A stretch of 64,000 nt of DNA from Salegentibacter flavus (GCF_900115145.1 NZ_FOVL01000008.1:1-64000); one strand, 5' to 3'; counted from the stretch's first letter, positions 43,766 through 53,004 are shown. Numbers and translations: made by a program. The notes: generated by a model from the letters alone, not told the origin.

Positions 43766-44918
43766 TTTTAGACGGTTTACCCTTACGCTTTTTCTTACGG
43801 CTCTTTCCGCGCGGTTTTTTGCCCTTAGGTTTATCGAAACGCGTTAAACTATCCTGACCTACAACATTGTTGAAGTCCGGTTGTTTTTCCGTTTCCAATA
43901 GCTGAACTTCAAATTCCTCCAGGCTGGCAACATCTTCCTTGTTTTTATTAGCATGGATAATCTTATTAGCCTGCTCTGCAGTGATCTTATACCAGTTCAT
44001 CCACTCCCCTTCATAGGCATACCAAAGGAAGCCCTGGAAAATATCTATTTTCTGGCAAACCGCCGTTCCCTTTTTGGTATAAAGCTTTGTATCTATTTTT
44101 GGAAAAGCTTTAAGAGCTTCCAAATAGGTGTCCAGCTCATAGTTGAGGCAACATTTTAGTTTCCCGCATTGCCCGGCTAGTTTTTGAGGGTTTAGCGATA
44201 ATTGCTGGTATCTGGCCGCCGAGGTACTCACCGACCTGAAATCTGTTAACCAGGTAGAACAGCACAATTCCCTTCCGCAGGAACCAATACCACCTAATCT
44301 TGCGGCTTCCTGACGAAGACCTATTTGGCGCATTTCTATACGGGTATTAAATTCGTGCGCAAATTCCTTAATAAGCTGGCGGAAATCCACCCGATCATCG
44401 GCTGTATAATAAAAAGTAGCTTTAGAGCCGTCACCCTGGAATTCGACATCGCTTATCTTCATGCTGAGTTTTAGTCTGATCGCGATCTCCCGGGCGCGTT
44501 TTTTTATAGCATCTTCCCTTTCACGGTATTCTTCCCAAACATCGATGTCTTTCTGAGTAGCTTTTCGATATATTTTAAGGACCTCCTCACTATCGGGAGC
44601 CACCTTTTTCTTTTTCATCTGTACCCTCACCAGTTCCCCGGCAAGGCTTACCATTCCTACATCGTGGCCAGGCGATGCCTCCGTGGCTACTACATCACCC
44701 ATGCTCAGGCTAAGGTTCTCGGTATTTCTGAAGAAGTGTTTTCTGCCGTTTTTAAATCTCACTTCTACAAAATTAAAAACTTCTACCCCCTGAGGGAGAG
44801 ACATATTTGAAAGCCAGTCGAAAACGCTAAGTTTATTGCAGGAATCGGTACCACAGGTTCCGTTATTCTTACATCCTTTAGGTTGACCGTCTTTGGTTGA
44901 GCAACTGCTGCAAGCCAT
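43758..44918 (-). CDS. ricT: RicT/PSP1-family regulatory protein
   Basis: The 386-residue protein has an amino-terminal cysteine-rich segment (CSSCSTKDGQPKGCKNNGTC) and a PSP1 domain with FYYTADDRVDFRQLIKEFAHEF and GGIGSCGRELCCSTWL, plus KLKCCLNYELDTY. The tail is strongly basic (KKPRGKSRKKKRKGK). In Bacillus, RicT (YaaT) forms an iron-sulfur complex affecting RNA maturation. The cysteines needed for clusters are conserved here. It is the first gene of the ricT-gldH-pbp1A operon. Confidence 0.92.
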   Translation of the reverse strand: MACSSCSTKDGQPKGCKNNGTCGTDSCNKLSVFDWLSNMSLPQGVEVFNFVEVRFKNGRKHFFRNTENLSLSMGDVVATEASPGHDVGMVSLAGELVRVQMKKKKVAPDSEEVLKIYRKATQKDIDVWEEYREREDAIKKRAREIAIRLKLSMKISDVEFQGDGSKATFYYTADDRVDFRQLIKEFAHEFNTRIEMRQIGLRQEAARLGGIGSCGRELCCSTWLTDFRSVSTSAARYQQLSLNPQKLAGQCGKLKCCLNYELDTYLEALKAFPKIDTKLYTKKGTAVCQKIDIFQGFLWYAYEGEWMNWYKITAEQANKIIHANKNKEDVASLEEFEVQLLETEKQPDFNNVVGQDSLTRFDKPKGKKPRGKSRKKKRKGKPSKNA

Positions 44919-45036
44919 AAATTATTGTATATATAGGAAGCCTTGCTAGTTTAGTGCTGCAGGCTTGTAGGTTTATAATTAATTCTAAAAAGGTAAATAT
45001 ACCAATATTAATTGGCTCTGTTTAAAGAACGTCGGC

Positions 45037-46068
45037 TTAGCTTTTATATTTTAAAACTTCAGAACGACCTTTTTTAAAGATCTTATTACTGTTGCCTTTA
45101 CCTTTTCGCAATTTCTTTTGTTCTTCGTAGGGCAAAGCGTTTATCTCCATACACTCTTCAGAACAGCAATTATTCATTTTCTCTGCGCATTCAGGACACT
45201 GAATAAAAAGAAGGTGACAGGCTTCATTAGCGCAGTTCACGTGGGTATCACAGGCCTTACCACATTGATGGCAATTGGCGATAATTTCCCCGGAAATACA
45301 TTCGGAGCGGCGGTGATCAAAAACAAAATTCTTCCCTAGGAATTTATTTTCCAGCTGCTGGTTATTTACTTGTCTGGCATATTCTATAATTCCACCTTCA
45401 AGCTGATAAACGTTTTTAAAGCCTTTATGTTTATAATAAGCGCTGGCTTTCTCACAACGAATACCACCGGTACAATACATCACCAGGTTTTTATCTTCTT
45501 TGTGCTCTTTAAGATCTTCCTCAATAATTGGCAGGGAATCCCTAAAAGTATCCACATCTGGTGTTACCGCGCCATCAAAATGCCCTATCTCACTTTCGTA
45601 GTGATTACGCATATCCACCAAAACGGTATTGGGGTCGCTGATTAACTCGTTAAATTTAGCCGCATCAACATGCACCCCTTTGTTTCTAACATCAAAAGTA
45701 TCATCATTCAATCCATCGGCTACTATTTTTTTACGCACTTTCACCTTAAGCTTAAGAAAAGATTTCAGGTCGTGCTCAATAGCGATATTCAGCCTCACGC
45801 CTTCCAGGAAATAAATTCCATCTATAAATTCTTTAAATTCGTCAAAGCGTTTAGCAGGTACAGATAACTGTGCATTTATCCCCTCGTGAGCTACATAAAT
45901 ACGTCCAAGAACTTCCATTTGATCCCAGGCGATAAAAAGGTGATTTCTGAAAAGATGAGGATTTCCAATTTTTGCATACGCATAGAAAGAGAGTGTTAAC
46001 CGGTCTTCGCCGGCCTCTTCTAACAAAGCTTCTCTTTCTTTAGCGCTTAATTTATTGTACAGTTGCAT
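45037..46068 (-). CDS. trhO: TrhO, tRNA uridine-34 hydroxylase (rhodanese-like)
   Basis: TrhO (YceA) hydroxylates uridine 34 of some tRNAs. The 343-residue protein has an amino-terminal acylphosphatase-like domain and a central rhodanese domain with the active Cys in MYCTGGIRCEKA. A carboxyl cysteine-rich region (CHQCGKACDTHVNC and CPECAEKMNNCC) probably binds zinc. The length and motifs fit the family. It is monocistronic with a -7 box 36 bases upstream. Confidence 0.93.
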   Translation of the reverse strand: MQLYNKLSAKEREALLEEAGEDRLTLSFYAYAKIGNPHLFRNHLFIAWDQMEVLGRIYVAHEGINAQLSVPAKRFDEFKEFIDGIYFLEGVRLNIAIEHDLKSFLKLKVKVRKKIVADGLNDDTFDVRNKGVHVDAAKFNELISDPNTVLVDMRNHYESEIGHFDGAVTPDVDTFRDSLPIIEEDLKEHKEDKNLVMYCTGGIRCEKASAYYKHKGFKNVYQLEGGIIEYARQVNNQQLENKFLGKNFVFDHRRSECISGEIIANCHQCGKACDTHVNCANEACHLLFIQCPECAEKMNNCCSEECMEINALPYEEQKKLRKGKGNSNKIFKKGRSEVLKYKS

Positions 46069-46104
46069 GCTATACTAATTTTATAAGGTTAAAGAAAATT
46101 TTTG

Positions 46105-46112
46105 CAAAGATA
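46105..46112 (-). promoter_or_regulatory. Promoter -7 element of trhO
   Basis: TATCTTTG on the minus strand fits TAnnTTTG. Confidence 0.55.
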
Positions 46113-46215
46113 AACTTTAATCGCAGCAGAAAAAATGTGGTAATCTTAATAAGATCCAAAGGTTTTCCGGGATTTCTGTTGCTGTTTTCGATGTTATTTA
46201 CGGTTTAATTCAGTT

Positions 46216-46225
46216 TAACATGTTA
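46216..46225. promoter_or_regulatory. Palindrome TAACATGTTA upstream of recA
   Basis: A perfect 10-bp palindrome lies 157 bases upstream of the recA ATG. It could be a repressor site, but it is distant from recA and may be chance in AT-rich DNA. Confidence 0.35.
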
Positions 46226-46382
46226 TTCTAACATTATAAGATCAGGGGAAACCAAAAAATCATACCTCATTACCCAGGGATTTATTAAGATTTCAGTTCG
46301 AATATAAATGCCCCGAATTTAAAATTGTGATGCACCAAAACTTATAGTAATTTAGCAACTTTCATTTAATATTATAAAAATC

Positions 46383-47396
46383 ATGAGCAACGATAAAGAA
46401 AGAGAAGCTAAGTTAAAGGCTCTAAAGCTTACCCTGGATAAGATGGACAAAACCTACGGAAAAGGTACGGTGATGAAAATGAGTGACCAGGCCGTAAGCG
46501 ATGTAGATGCGATTTCTACAGGATCCCTTGGGCTGGATCTGGCACTTGGCGTTGGAGGTTATCCCCGCGGAAGAGTAATTGAAATTTACGGACCTGAATC
46601 TTCGGGTAAAACCACCCTAACTCTGCATGCAATAGCCGAAGCCCAAAAAGCCGGAGGCATCGCTGCTTTTATTGATGCCGAACATGCTTTTGACCGTACC
46701 TATGCTCAAAACCTGAATATAGATATCGAAAACCTCATCATCTCTCAACCCGACAACGGGGAGCAGGCATTGGAAATCACCGATAACCTTATCCGCTCGG
46801 GAGCGATCGATATCATCGTAATAGATTCTGTTGCCGCACTTACCCCAAAAAGTGAGATAGAAGGTGAAATGGGTGATTCTAAAATGGGGCTTCACGCCAG
46901 GCTGATGTCTCAGGCTTTAAGAAAACTTACTTCTTCCATTAGTAAAACTAATTGTACCGTAATTTTCATCAACCAGTTAAGGGAAAAAATTGGAGTAATG
47001 TTCGGGAACCCGGAAACAACCACCGGTGGTAATGCCCTTAAGTTTTATGCTTCAGTAAGGCTCGACATAAGACGTTCTACCCAAATTAAAGATAGCAACA
47101 GCAACGTATTAGGTAATAAAACCCGGGTGAAGGTTGTAAAGAACAAGGTAGCACCCCCGTTTAAAACCGCCGAATTCGACATTATGTATGGCCAAGGGAT
47201 TTCTAAAATCGGAGAGATCATAGATGTGGGAGTAGATTATGAGATCATCAAGAAAAGTGGCTCCTGGTTTAGTTATGAAGATACTAAGTTAGGCCAGGGA
47301 CGCGATGCCGTAAAGATCTTGCTGAAAGACAATCCCGATCTTATGGAGGAACTCGAGGTCAAAATAAAAGAGGCTATAAAAATAGCCAACGAGTAA
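46383..47396 (+). CDS. recA: Recombinase RecA
   Basis: RecA forms filaments on single-stranded DNA and drives homologous recombination and DNA repair. The 337-residue protein has Walker A GPESSGKT (about 68-75), the [13 protein letters not shown] start region, [19 protein letters not shown], and the L2 loop [18 protein letters not shown]. Length is typical. It is monocistronic with a strong terminator. Confidence 0.98.
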   Translation: MSNDKEREAKLKALKLTLDKMDKTYGKGTVMKMSDQAVSDVDAISTGSLGLDLALGVGGYPRGRVIEIYGPESSGKTTLTLHAIAEAQKAGGIAAFIDAEHAFDRTYAQNLNIDIENLIISQPDNGEQALEITDNLIRSGAIDIIVIDSVAALTPKSEIEGEMGDSKMGLHARLMSQALRKLTSSISKTNCTVIFINQLREKIGVMFGNPETTTGGNALKFYASVRLDIRRSTQIKDSNSNVLGNKTRVKVVKNKVAPPFKTAEFDIMYGQGISKIGEIIDVGVDYEIIKKSGSWFSYEDTKLGQGRDAVKILLKDNPDLMEELEVKIKEAIKIANE

Positions 47397-47402
47397 AAAA
47401 TC

Positions 47403-47430
47403 AAATCCCTTTTTTTAAGGGATTTTTTAT
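47403..47430 (+). terminator. Intrinsic terminator of recA
   Basis: AAATCCC and GGGATTT with inner T/A pairs form a stem followed by TTTTTTATTT, starting 7 bases after the recA stop. Confidence 0.8.
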
Positions 47431-47513
47431 TTCAATACGCAACCATTTGAAGTTAATTGCATCTACTAGGTAGAACTAAAACATTAACACTTAAATCAAA
47501 AAGAAAAATTGAA

Positions 47514-47978
47514 ATGAAAAAATTGGCTTTTTTACTATTGATTGCTTTCAGCCTGGTTGGTTGCAGCCTGGAAGACGATGGCCCTAACAGATTGCTGGAA
47601 TTTGCTGAAATTACCGATGCAGATCTACCTGAGTATTTTGAGCGGGGGGAATCTTATGATATTGTTGTTACATATTTATTACCTTCAGCCTGCCATGTAT
47701 TTAATGGTTTTGATGCACGCCAGGGTCAAGGTGAAAACAGCAACGAAATATTCATTGGAGTGGTAACTTCCTATGATGCTAACCTAACCGAGTGCAACAA
47801 AGAGGAAGATGATCTCTCCAGGGAAGCTACCTTGAAAGATGTTACAATTACAGGAGAAGTTGGTACGGTGTACACCTTCAAATTCTGGATAGGCCAGGAT
47901 TCATCAGGAGAAACGCAATACTATACTGTAGAAGTACCTGTAGAAGATCCCGATACCACGGGGGAAGAAGAAGAATAA
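47514..47978 (+). CDS. Small lipoprotein of unknown function upstream of an ECF sigma gene
   Basis: I do not recognise the family. The 154-residue protein has a lipoprotein signal with lipobox LVGC (Cys-16). The mature part is acidic, probably beta-sandwich, with two cysteines (SACHVF and TECNKE), and ends in a run of Glu. I use the ATG at 47514, since the TTG at 47457 would put 19 charged residues before the signal. It is encoded 38 bases before the ECF sigma gene and may belong to the same operon. Confidence 0.75.
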   Translation: MKKLAFLLLIAFSLVGCSLEDDGPNRLLEFAEITDADLPEYFERGESYDIVVTYLLPSACHVFNGFDARQGQGENSNEIFIGVVTSYDANLTECNKEEDDLSREATLKDVTITGEVGTVYTFKFWIGQDSSGETQYYTVEVPVEDPDTTGEEEE

Positions 47979-47981
47979 AAA

Positions 47982-48026
47982 ATGAAAATAGTAATGAGTA
48001 ACACCCCAACAAGCAAGTGGGTTTAG
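47982..48026 (+). other. Possible 14-codon leader overlapping the sigma-factor start
   Basis: An ATG three bases after the lipoprotein stop opens a 14-codon frame (MKIVMSNTPTSKWV), which terminates at TAG 48024-48026, just inside the sigma-factor gene. The GTG start of that gene (48017) lies within it in another frame. Translation of the leader could bring ribosomes to the weak GTG start. The leader is inferred only from its position. Confidence 0.35.
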
Positions 48027-48559
48027 AAAAACTCATCCAAAAGTGTAAAAAACAGGATATTAAGGCACAGGAAGAGCTCTACCGGCTATACGCCCAAAGG
48101 CTTTTTGGCGTGTGCCTTAAATATTCTACAAATTATCAGCAGGCAGAAGATAACCTGCAGGATGGTTTCTTAACCATCTTTAAAAAAATATCACAATACC
48201 AGGATAAAGGTTCTTTTGAGGGCTGGATGAAACGCATTATCATCAATACCGCTCTTCAGAAATACCGAAAAGAAAAATACCTAGATATCATTAATGAAGA
48301 TCTATTAGAGGAGCAGGAAATTGAGATCGATGAAGAAGATTTGTCTGTAGATTTTCTGCTAAAACTCATACAGGAACTGCCCCCGCGCTACCGCGAAGTC
48401 TTTAATCTGTATGCTTTAGATGGTTATTCCCACAAAGAAATATCTGGCTTGCTGAATATTTCCCAGGGAAGTTCAAAATCTAACCTTGCCAGAGCCAGGG
48501 GAATTTTGAAAGAAAGAATTGAAAACCACCAAAACAACAACTCGGTGCGATCATTATGA
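48017..48559 (+). CDS. ECF-type RNA polymerase sigma factor
   Basis: The 180-residue protein has sigma region 2 (about residues 20-90, with AEDNLQDGFLTIFKKISQYQDKGSFEGWMKRIIINTA) and region 4 (about 115-165, with LPPRYREVFNLYALDGYSHKEISGLLNISQGSSKSNLARAR). The start is GTG at 48017; no in-frame ATG gives a complete region 2. It overlaps the next gene by four bases. That gene has an inner-membrane anchor and could be the cognate regulator, so the pair may be a cell-envelope signalling unit. Confidence 0.93.
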   Translation: MGLEKLIQKCKKQDIKAQEELYRLYAQRLFGVCLKYSTNYQQAEDNLQDGFLTIFKKISQYQDKGSFEGWMKRIIINTALQKYRKEKYLDIINEDLLEEQEIEIDEEDLSVDFLLKLIQELPPRYREVFNLYALDGYSHKEISGLLNISQGSSKSNLARARGILKERIENHQNNNSVRSL

Positions 48560-49992
48560 AAGAGAAAAAGAACATAGACCGGCTTTACCAGGAGAAATTC
48601 AAAGATTTTGAAGCTTCTCCCTCACCCGGAGTATGGAAAAATATTGCCGATCGACTGGAAGAGGATAAACGAAAAAAGCCGTTAATTCTTCCAATTTGGT
48701 TTAAAATAGCCGGGGCCGCAGCTATGCTGGCCATATTATTGTCCGGAGGTTATTTTGTTTATCAGAATAACTTCTTTGGTAACACACCAGGGATGGTCTT
48801 TGAATTCCAGGAGATCAAACGCCCTCAAATCGAAACTTCGTTCGATAATAAAACCCTTACCGAAACAGGGAATCTTCTTCAAAAAATAACTTCAGATAAG
48901 CATGAAAACAGTTCCTCCAATAACGCATTGGTTTCAGGTAACAATGGTCTTGCATCTTCTGGTAGTGAAATCAAAAATGAAAAAGCTTCAGCAGAAAACT
49001 CTTCAGAAAAAGAAGAAAGTGATAAAAACCTCATCGACCAAAACACCGCGCTTGCCGAAACAGAAAGTTTTTCAGAAGAAAAGATTATTGAAAATTCAGA
49101 ACACAAGAATAATCCAGCTTCAAATAATAGGTCAGACTCCACCAGCCTAATTGCCGCTAAGACTGAAACTGATATCCAAAATGAAAAAGACAGCATCGCT
49201 GAAAATGCTATCGCCTCTCTGGAAGAAAAAAGTAAGGACGGGAAAGAAGAAAAGGATGAGACAGAAACGGGAAAAAGCAGATTGAGTCTAAGCACCTTCG
49301 CTGCCCCTGTTGTTTATGACAATTTTGGAAAGGGTAATCCTATAGACCCTCAATTCGCAGGTAATCCTTCCAGTCAGAATTTAACAATGGCTTATGGTGT
49401 AAATGTGTCCTACCAATTATCTAATAAATTAAAAATCAGATCAGGAATAGGAAAAGTGGCTATGAGCTATGATATACAAGATGTAATGTTTTCGGCCGCC
49501 ATTATTCCCAATGCTATTGCCAGCATAGACTATAGTCCCGAAGGAAGTAATTTTCAAATACAAGGGAACTCGGGAAGAAACAGTTATTCTTCAGCAGAAA
49601 CCTCTTTTGCCCCCGAAAGTGCTTCCAGAGCAATGTTGGGCGAAATCAACCAACAGTTTGGTTATATTGAAATTCCCCTTGAAATAGAGTATAAACTTAT
49701 CGATAAAAAAATTGGGCTAAATATCATTGGAGGAGGAAGTAGCCTTATTTTAGATGAAAATACATTGTTGCTTAATTCCAACAACCAAAGCGCTCATTTA
49801 GGTGAAGCCAATAATATTAATGATTTGAGTTTTAGCACCAATATTGGGTTGGGCGTGGATTATAAACTCACCGAAAGATTTAAATTAAACCTGGAGCCAA
49901 TATTTAAATACCAGATCAACACTTTTAATAACACCCAAAACCTACAACCTTATTATTTTGGGGTATATTCTGGTTTAAGTTATAAATTTTAA
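48556..49992 (+). CDS. Membrane-anchored protein with carboxyl beta-barrel domain, likely sigma-factor partner
   Basis: The 478-residue protein has a cytosolic stretch of about 47 residues (ASPSPGVWKNIADRLEED), one membrane helix (48-69) and a long Glu/Lys/Ser-rich linker (about 100-240). A carboxyl domain with the alternating pattern of a small outer-membrane beta-barrel (TMAYGVNVSYQLSNKLKIRSGIG to YYFGVYSGLSYKF) follows. The order resembles Bacteroidota proteins encoded after ECF sigma genes. Its N-terminus may hold the sigma factor at the membrane. How an inner-membrane helix and a barrel domain are accommodated is not clear. Confidence 0.75.
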   Translation: MKEKKNIDRLYQEKFKDFEASPSPGVWKNIADRLEEDKRKKPLILPIWFKIAGAAAMLAILLSGGYFVYQNNFFGNTPGMVFEFQEIKRPQIETSFDNKTLTETGNLLQKITSDKHENSSSNNALVSGNNGLASSGSEIKNEKASAENSSEKEESDKNLIDQNTALAETESFSEEKIIENSEHKNNPASNNRSDSTSLIAAKTETDIQNEKDSIAENAIASLEEKSKDGKEEKDETETGKSRLSLSTFAAPVVYDNFGKGNPIDPQFAGNPSSQNLTMAYGVNVSYQLSNKLKIRSGIGKVAMSYDIQDVMFSAAIIPNAIASIDYSPEGSNFQIQGNSGRNSYSSAETSFAPESASRAMLGEINQQFGYIEIPLEIEYKLIDKKIGLNIIGGGSSLILDENTLLLNSNNQSAHLGEANNINDLSFSTNIGLGVDYKLTERFKLNLEPIFKYQINTFNNTQNLQPYYFGVYSGLSYKF

Positions 49993-50013
49993 TTTTTGCT
50001 TATTACTCCTGTG

Positions 50014-50037
50014 AAAACCGCGAAATTTAGAGGTTTT
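50014..50037. terminator. Weak bidirectional hairpin between convergent genes
   Basis: AAAACC and GGTTTT form a short stem between the stops at 49992 and 50038, with T-rich ends on both strands. The pairing is short, so this is a tentative terminator. Confidence 0.4.
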
Positions 50038-50778
50038 TTAATTCTGCATGGTTTGCAAATCTTCCAGGATAAGTTGGCGTGTTCTTAATTTAAGTTCCCG
50101 TCGATCGCCCTGAGATTTACCTTCAGTAGGGATCATATCGTGGGCCTTAACCCTTAATGGTCCCGGACCTCCAAAAGAAAACCGGTAAGGAAAACGTTTC
50201 TTATTATCATAAAAGGTAAAAGGTACAATAGGGATCTGGTAATCTATGGCGATCCGGAAGGCGCCATCTTTAAAATTATCCAGCAGCAAGGCATGATCTT
50301 CCGGCACCCCTCCTTCCGGAAAAATACAAATGCTATTTCCCTGATTAAGTCGGCGTTGAGCTTCACTAAAAACCCTGTGCTTACTTTGGTTGCAGTTACG
50401 ATCTACCAAAATGCAGGTTCTGCGATAGAAAAAACCAAAAAGGGGAATTCGGGCCAGTTCTTTTTTTCCCACAAATATAAACGGGTGCCTCACCACGGCC
50501 AGCATCAGCATAATATCGATCATAGAAGTGTGGTTGGCCACCAGCATATAGCTATTCCCGTTCTTAAGTTTTACCGGAGATTTGCAAACCGGGTAAAGCC
50601 CCATTCCATAAAGAATGCTCTTTGCCCATATTCTCGCGCAAAAATAATACTGGGGATAAAATCTTTCTGAAGATGTAAAAATGAGCAAAAAAGGCAACAT
50701 TATGACTATTGGCACAACCATTAGCACATAAAACCAAATTCGCCAAACTGCAACCGCCATTTTTTTAAGTACACCCAT
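50038..50778 (-). CDS. PlsC-type lysophospholipid acyltransferase
   Basis: The 246-residue protein has an amino-terminal membrane helix (about residues 7-32), the acyltransferase HX4D box in NHTSMID, and the motif FPEGGVPED, which replaces the usual FPEGTRS. It probably acylates lysophosphatidic acid or a related lipid. I chose the ATG at 50778; a longer frame upstream would cross its own promoter box and the trpS promoter. It is divergent from trpS, with only 75 bases between the starts. Confidence 0.9.
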   Translation of the reverse strand: MGVLKKMAVAVWRIWFYVLMVVPIVIMLPFLLIFTSSERFYPQYYFCARIWAKSILYGMGLYPVCKSPVKLKNGNSYMLVANHTSMIDIMLMLAVVRHPFIFVGKKELARIPLFGFFYRRTCILVDRNCNQSKHRVFSEAQRRLNQGNSICIFPEGGVPEDHALLLDNFKDGAFRIAIDYQIPIVPFTFYDNKKRFPYRFSFGGPGPLRVKAHDMIPTEGKSQGDRRELKLRTRQLILEDLQTMQN

Positions 50779-50784
50779 GGTCGC

Positions 50785-50792
50785 CAAAAATA
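50785..50792 (-). promoter_or_regulatory. Promoter -7 element close to the plsC-like start
   Basis: TATTTTTG on the minus strand ends six bases before the ATG at 50778, consistent with a leaderless or nearly leaderless message. Confidence 0.6.
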
Positions 50793-50825
50793 CTAAATTG
50801 AAGTGAGTGTCTTCCCCAAAAAAAT

Positions 50826-50833
50826 TACCTTTG
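50826..50833 (+). promoter_or_regulatory. Promoter -7 element of trpS
   Basis: TACCTTTG fits TAnnTTTG and ends 20 bases before the trpS ATG at 50854. Confidence 0.6.
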
Positions 50834-50853
50834 TGAAAAATCAGAAAAAGACA

Positions 50854-51822
50854 ATGTCCAGAATACTTACCGGAGTTCAGAGCACAGGAACTCCTCATCT
50901 TGGAAACCTGTTAGGAGCCATTCTTCCTGCCATTGAAATGGCTAACCAGCCTCAAAACGAATCTTTTATTTTTATTGCCGATATGCATTCGCTCACCCAA
51001 ATCAAGGATGCTGAAACATTGAGACATAATACTTACTCTGTTGCAGCCACCTGGCTAGCCTGTGGAATAAACATTGAAAAAACTGTTTTTTACCGTCAGA
51101 GCGATATCCCACAAACCGCGGAACTCGCCTGGTATTTAAGTTGCTTTTTTCCCTACCAGCGTTTAACCCTGGCGCATTCTTTTAAAGATAAATCTGACAG
51201 ACTCGAGGATGTTAATGCAGGACTTTTCTCCTACCCAATGTTGATGGCGGCCGATATTCTGCTTTATGATGCTGAAATTGTACCGGTAGGAAAAGATCAG
51301 TTACAGCACTTGGAAATCACCCGCGATGTAGCTTCCAGATTCCATAATCAAATGGGGGAGGCTTTCGTTATCCCTGAAGCTAAAGTACAGGAAAACACCA
51401 TGTACGTTCCCGGCACCGATGGCGGAAAAATGAGCAAATCACAAAACAACACCATTAATCTATTTCAAACCGATAAAAAGCTCAGAAAACAAATCATGGG
51501 CATAGAAACTGACAGCACACCGCTGGAGGAACCAAAAAATCCAGATTCCTGCAATGTTTTCGCTCTCTACAAACTAGTGGCTTCTGAAGAGCAAATTGCA
51601 AAAATGCGTAAAAATTATGAAGCCGGTGGTTATGGTTATGGTCACGCGAAGCAGGAACTTTATGAAGTTTTATCCGAAAGATTCAAAGAGGCCCGGAAGA
51701 AATATGATTATTATATGAAAAACCTTGACGCCATTGATGAAGCCTTGGCGGTAGGTGCCGAAAAAGCTTCTGTGGTAGCCCATGAAGTTTTAAACAGGGT
51801 TAGAAGAAAGCTAGGTTATTAA
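50854..51822 (+). CDS. trpS: Tryptophanyl-tRNA synthetase
   Basis: TrpS charges tRNA-Trp. The 322-residue protein begins MSRILTGVQSTGTPHLGNLLGA, with the class I HIGH-like motif TPHLGN and the KMSKS loop in GGKMSKSQNN (about residue 194). The upstream in-frame start at 50803 would extend it by 17 residues across the promoter, so I use 50854. Its last four bases overlap the convergent dprA. Confidence 0.97.
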   Translation: MSRILTGVQSTGTPHLGNLLGAILPAIEMANQPQNESFIFIADMHSLTQIKDAETLRHNTYSVAATWLACGINIEKTVFYRQSDIPQTAELAWYLSCFFPYQRLTLAHSFKDKSDRLEDVNAGLFSYPMLMAADILLYDAEIVPVGKDQLQHLEITRDVASRFHNQMGEAFVIPEAKVQENTMYVPGTDGGKMSKSQNNTINLFQTDKKLRKQIMGIETDSTPLEEPKNPDSCNVFALYKLVASEEQIAKMRKNYEAGGYGYGHAKQELYEVLSERFKEARKKYDYYMKNLDAIDEALAVGAEKASVVAHEVLNRVRRKLGY

Positions 51823-52919
51823 ATAAGCTCAAATAGCTTACCCGGCAAGGGTCTTATCACGCCTTTCAGTTCCAGATTGAGTAAAATTCCTGCTGTTTTA
51901 AATGTAGGGAAATTGCAGTTGAGGGCAATACTGTCTAATTGTGCTTTTCCACGATCTTTGAGGAAATTATAAATACTTTTCTCGTCGCCTTCCAATTCTA
52001 CAAACAGCATTTTTTGGACTGGTTGAACCTTAGCATCGAGTTCCCAGTTGAGCATATAAAGGAGATCTGCCGCAGAGCTTAACAAGTGCGCATTCTGAGA
52101 TTTTATCAGGTTATTACAACCTCTGCTGTAGGCATCGGTTGGACGGCCGGGAACAGCAAAAACCTCCCGGTTATAGGAATTAGCGATATCGGCTGTTACC
52201 AGGGAACCACCTTTTTCGGCGCTTTCAATCACGATAGTGGCTTCGCTTAAACCGGCAATGATACGGTTGCGTTTTAAAAAATTATTTCGGTCAAATTTAT
52301 CGGTACTCCAGAAATCGGTAAAAAATCCACCGTTTTCCTCAATTGGCTTTACATATTTCTTGTGCACTTTAGGATATACCTGATTCAAGCCGTGAGCGAG
52401 ACAGCCTATGGTTTGGAGGTTATGCTGAAGCGCTGCTTTTTGAGCCGCAATATCAACCCCGTAGGCAAGACCTGAAACTATTACCGGATCCAAAGGGCTA
52501 ATTTCCTCAATAAATTTTTCACAAAACGCCAGACCATGGGCTGTGACTTGCCTGGTCCCAACCACGCTGATAATTCTCTTGTTGGCAAGATTGATGTTTC
52601 CCCGGGAGAACAGTAGCACAGGGCCGTCAAAACAGTGCTTTAGTTTTTCAGGATAATCTTCTTCCTGAAAATAATGCGTATTTATTTTATTGTCTTCTAT
52701 GAACTTTAATTCCTCATCGGCAGCCTTCAAATGATCTCCACTTCTGAATTCATTCAGCCTGGTTTTGCCTATCCCATCGATCTTCAAAAGATTTTGAGGC
52801 TTCTCTTTTATCACCGCTTCCGCAGAACCCAAGCGCCTTATCAATTTCTTGGCGGTGCTATCTCCCAGGTTCGGAATATGTTGCAAGGCCAGAACGTATA
52901 ATAAATCTGAAGCGTTCAT
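51819..52919 (-). CDS. dprA: DNA-processing protein DprA
   Basis: DprA loads RecA onto incoming single-stranded DNA during natural transformation. The 366-residue protein has an amino-terminal SAM/HhH-like region (about residues 1-65, ALQHIPNLGDSTAKKLIRRLGS and GIGKTRLNEF) and a Rossmann core with SVVGTRQVTAHG, VSGLAYGVDIAAQKAAL and GGSLVTADIANSYNREVFAVPG. A carboxyl winged-helix domain ends the protein. Other competence genes are not in the window. Confidence 0.96.
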   Translation of the reverse strand: MNASDLLYVLALQHIPNLGDSTAKKLIRRLGSAEAVIKEKPQNLLKIDGIGKTRLNEFRSGDHLKAADEELKFIEDNKINTHYFQEEDYPEKLKHCFDGPVLLFSRGNINLANKRIISVVGTRQVTAHGLAFCEKFIEEISPLDPVIVSGLAYGVDIAAQKAALQHNLQTIGCLAHGLNQVYPKVHKKYVKPIEENGGFFTDFWSTDKFDRNNFLKRNRIIAGLSEATIVIESAEKGGSLVTADIANSYNREVFAVPGRPTDAYSRGCNNLIKSQNAHLLSSAADLLYMLNWELDAKVQPVQKMLFVELEGDEKSIYNFLKDRGKAQLDSIALNCNFPTFKTAGILLNLELKGVIRPLPGKLFELI

Positions 52920-53004
52920 AAAATCATTTTCAACTAAATTTACAGAAAAAAGATTTGTTAATAAATATTCTTTAGGTAACTTTAAAAACCCTCATAAAAC
53001 CTGT

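Larger units (their letters stand above)
46069..46382. other. Divergent regulatory region between trhO and recA
   Basis: The 314 bases hold no gene that I can support. The left side carries the trhO promoter box (46105-46112), and the centre has a 10-bp palindrome (46216-46225). The recA promoter probably lies near TAGTAATTTAGC about 30 bases before the ATG, but it is a poor match to TAnnTTTG. Confidence 0.6.

Noticed and set aside
47457-47513. Longer TTG start of the lipoprotein upstream of the sigma gene
   Set aside because: It would place 19 charged residues before the lipoprotein signal; the ATG at 47514 gives a proper signal peptide.
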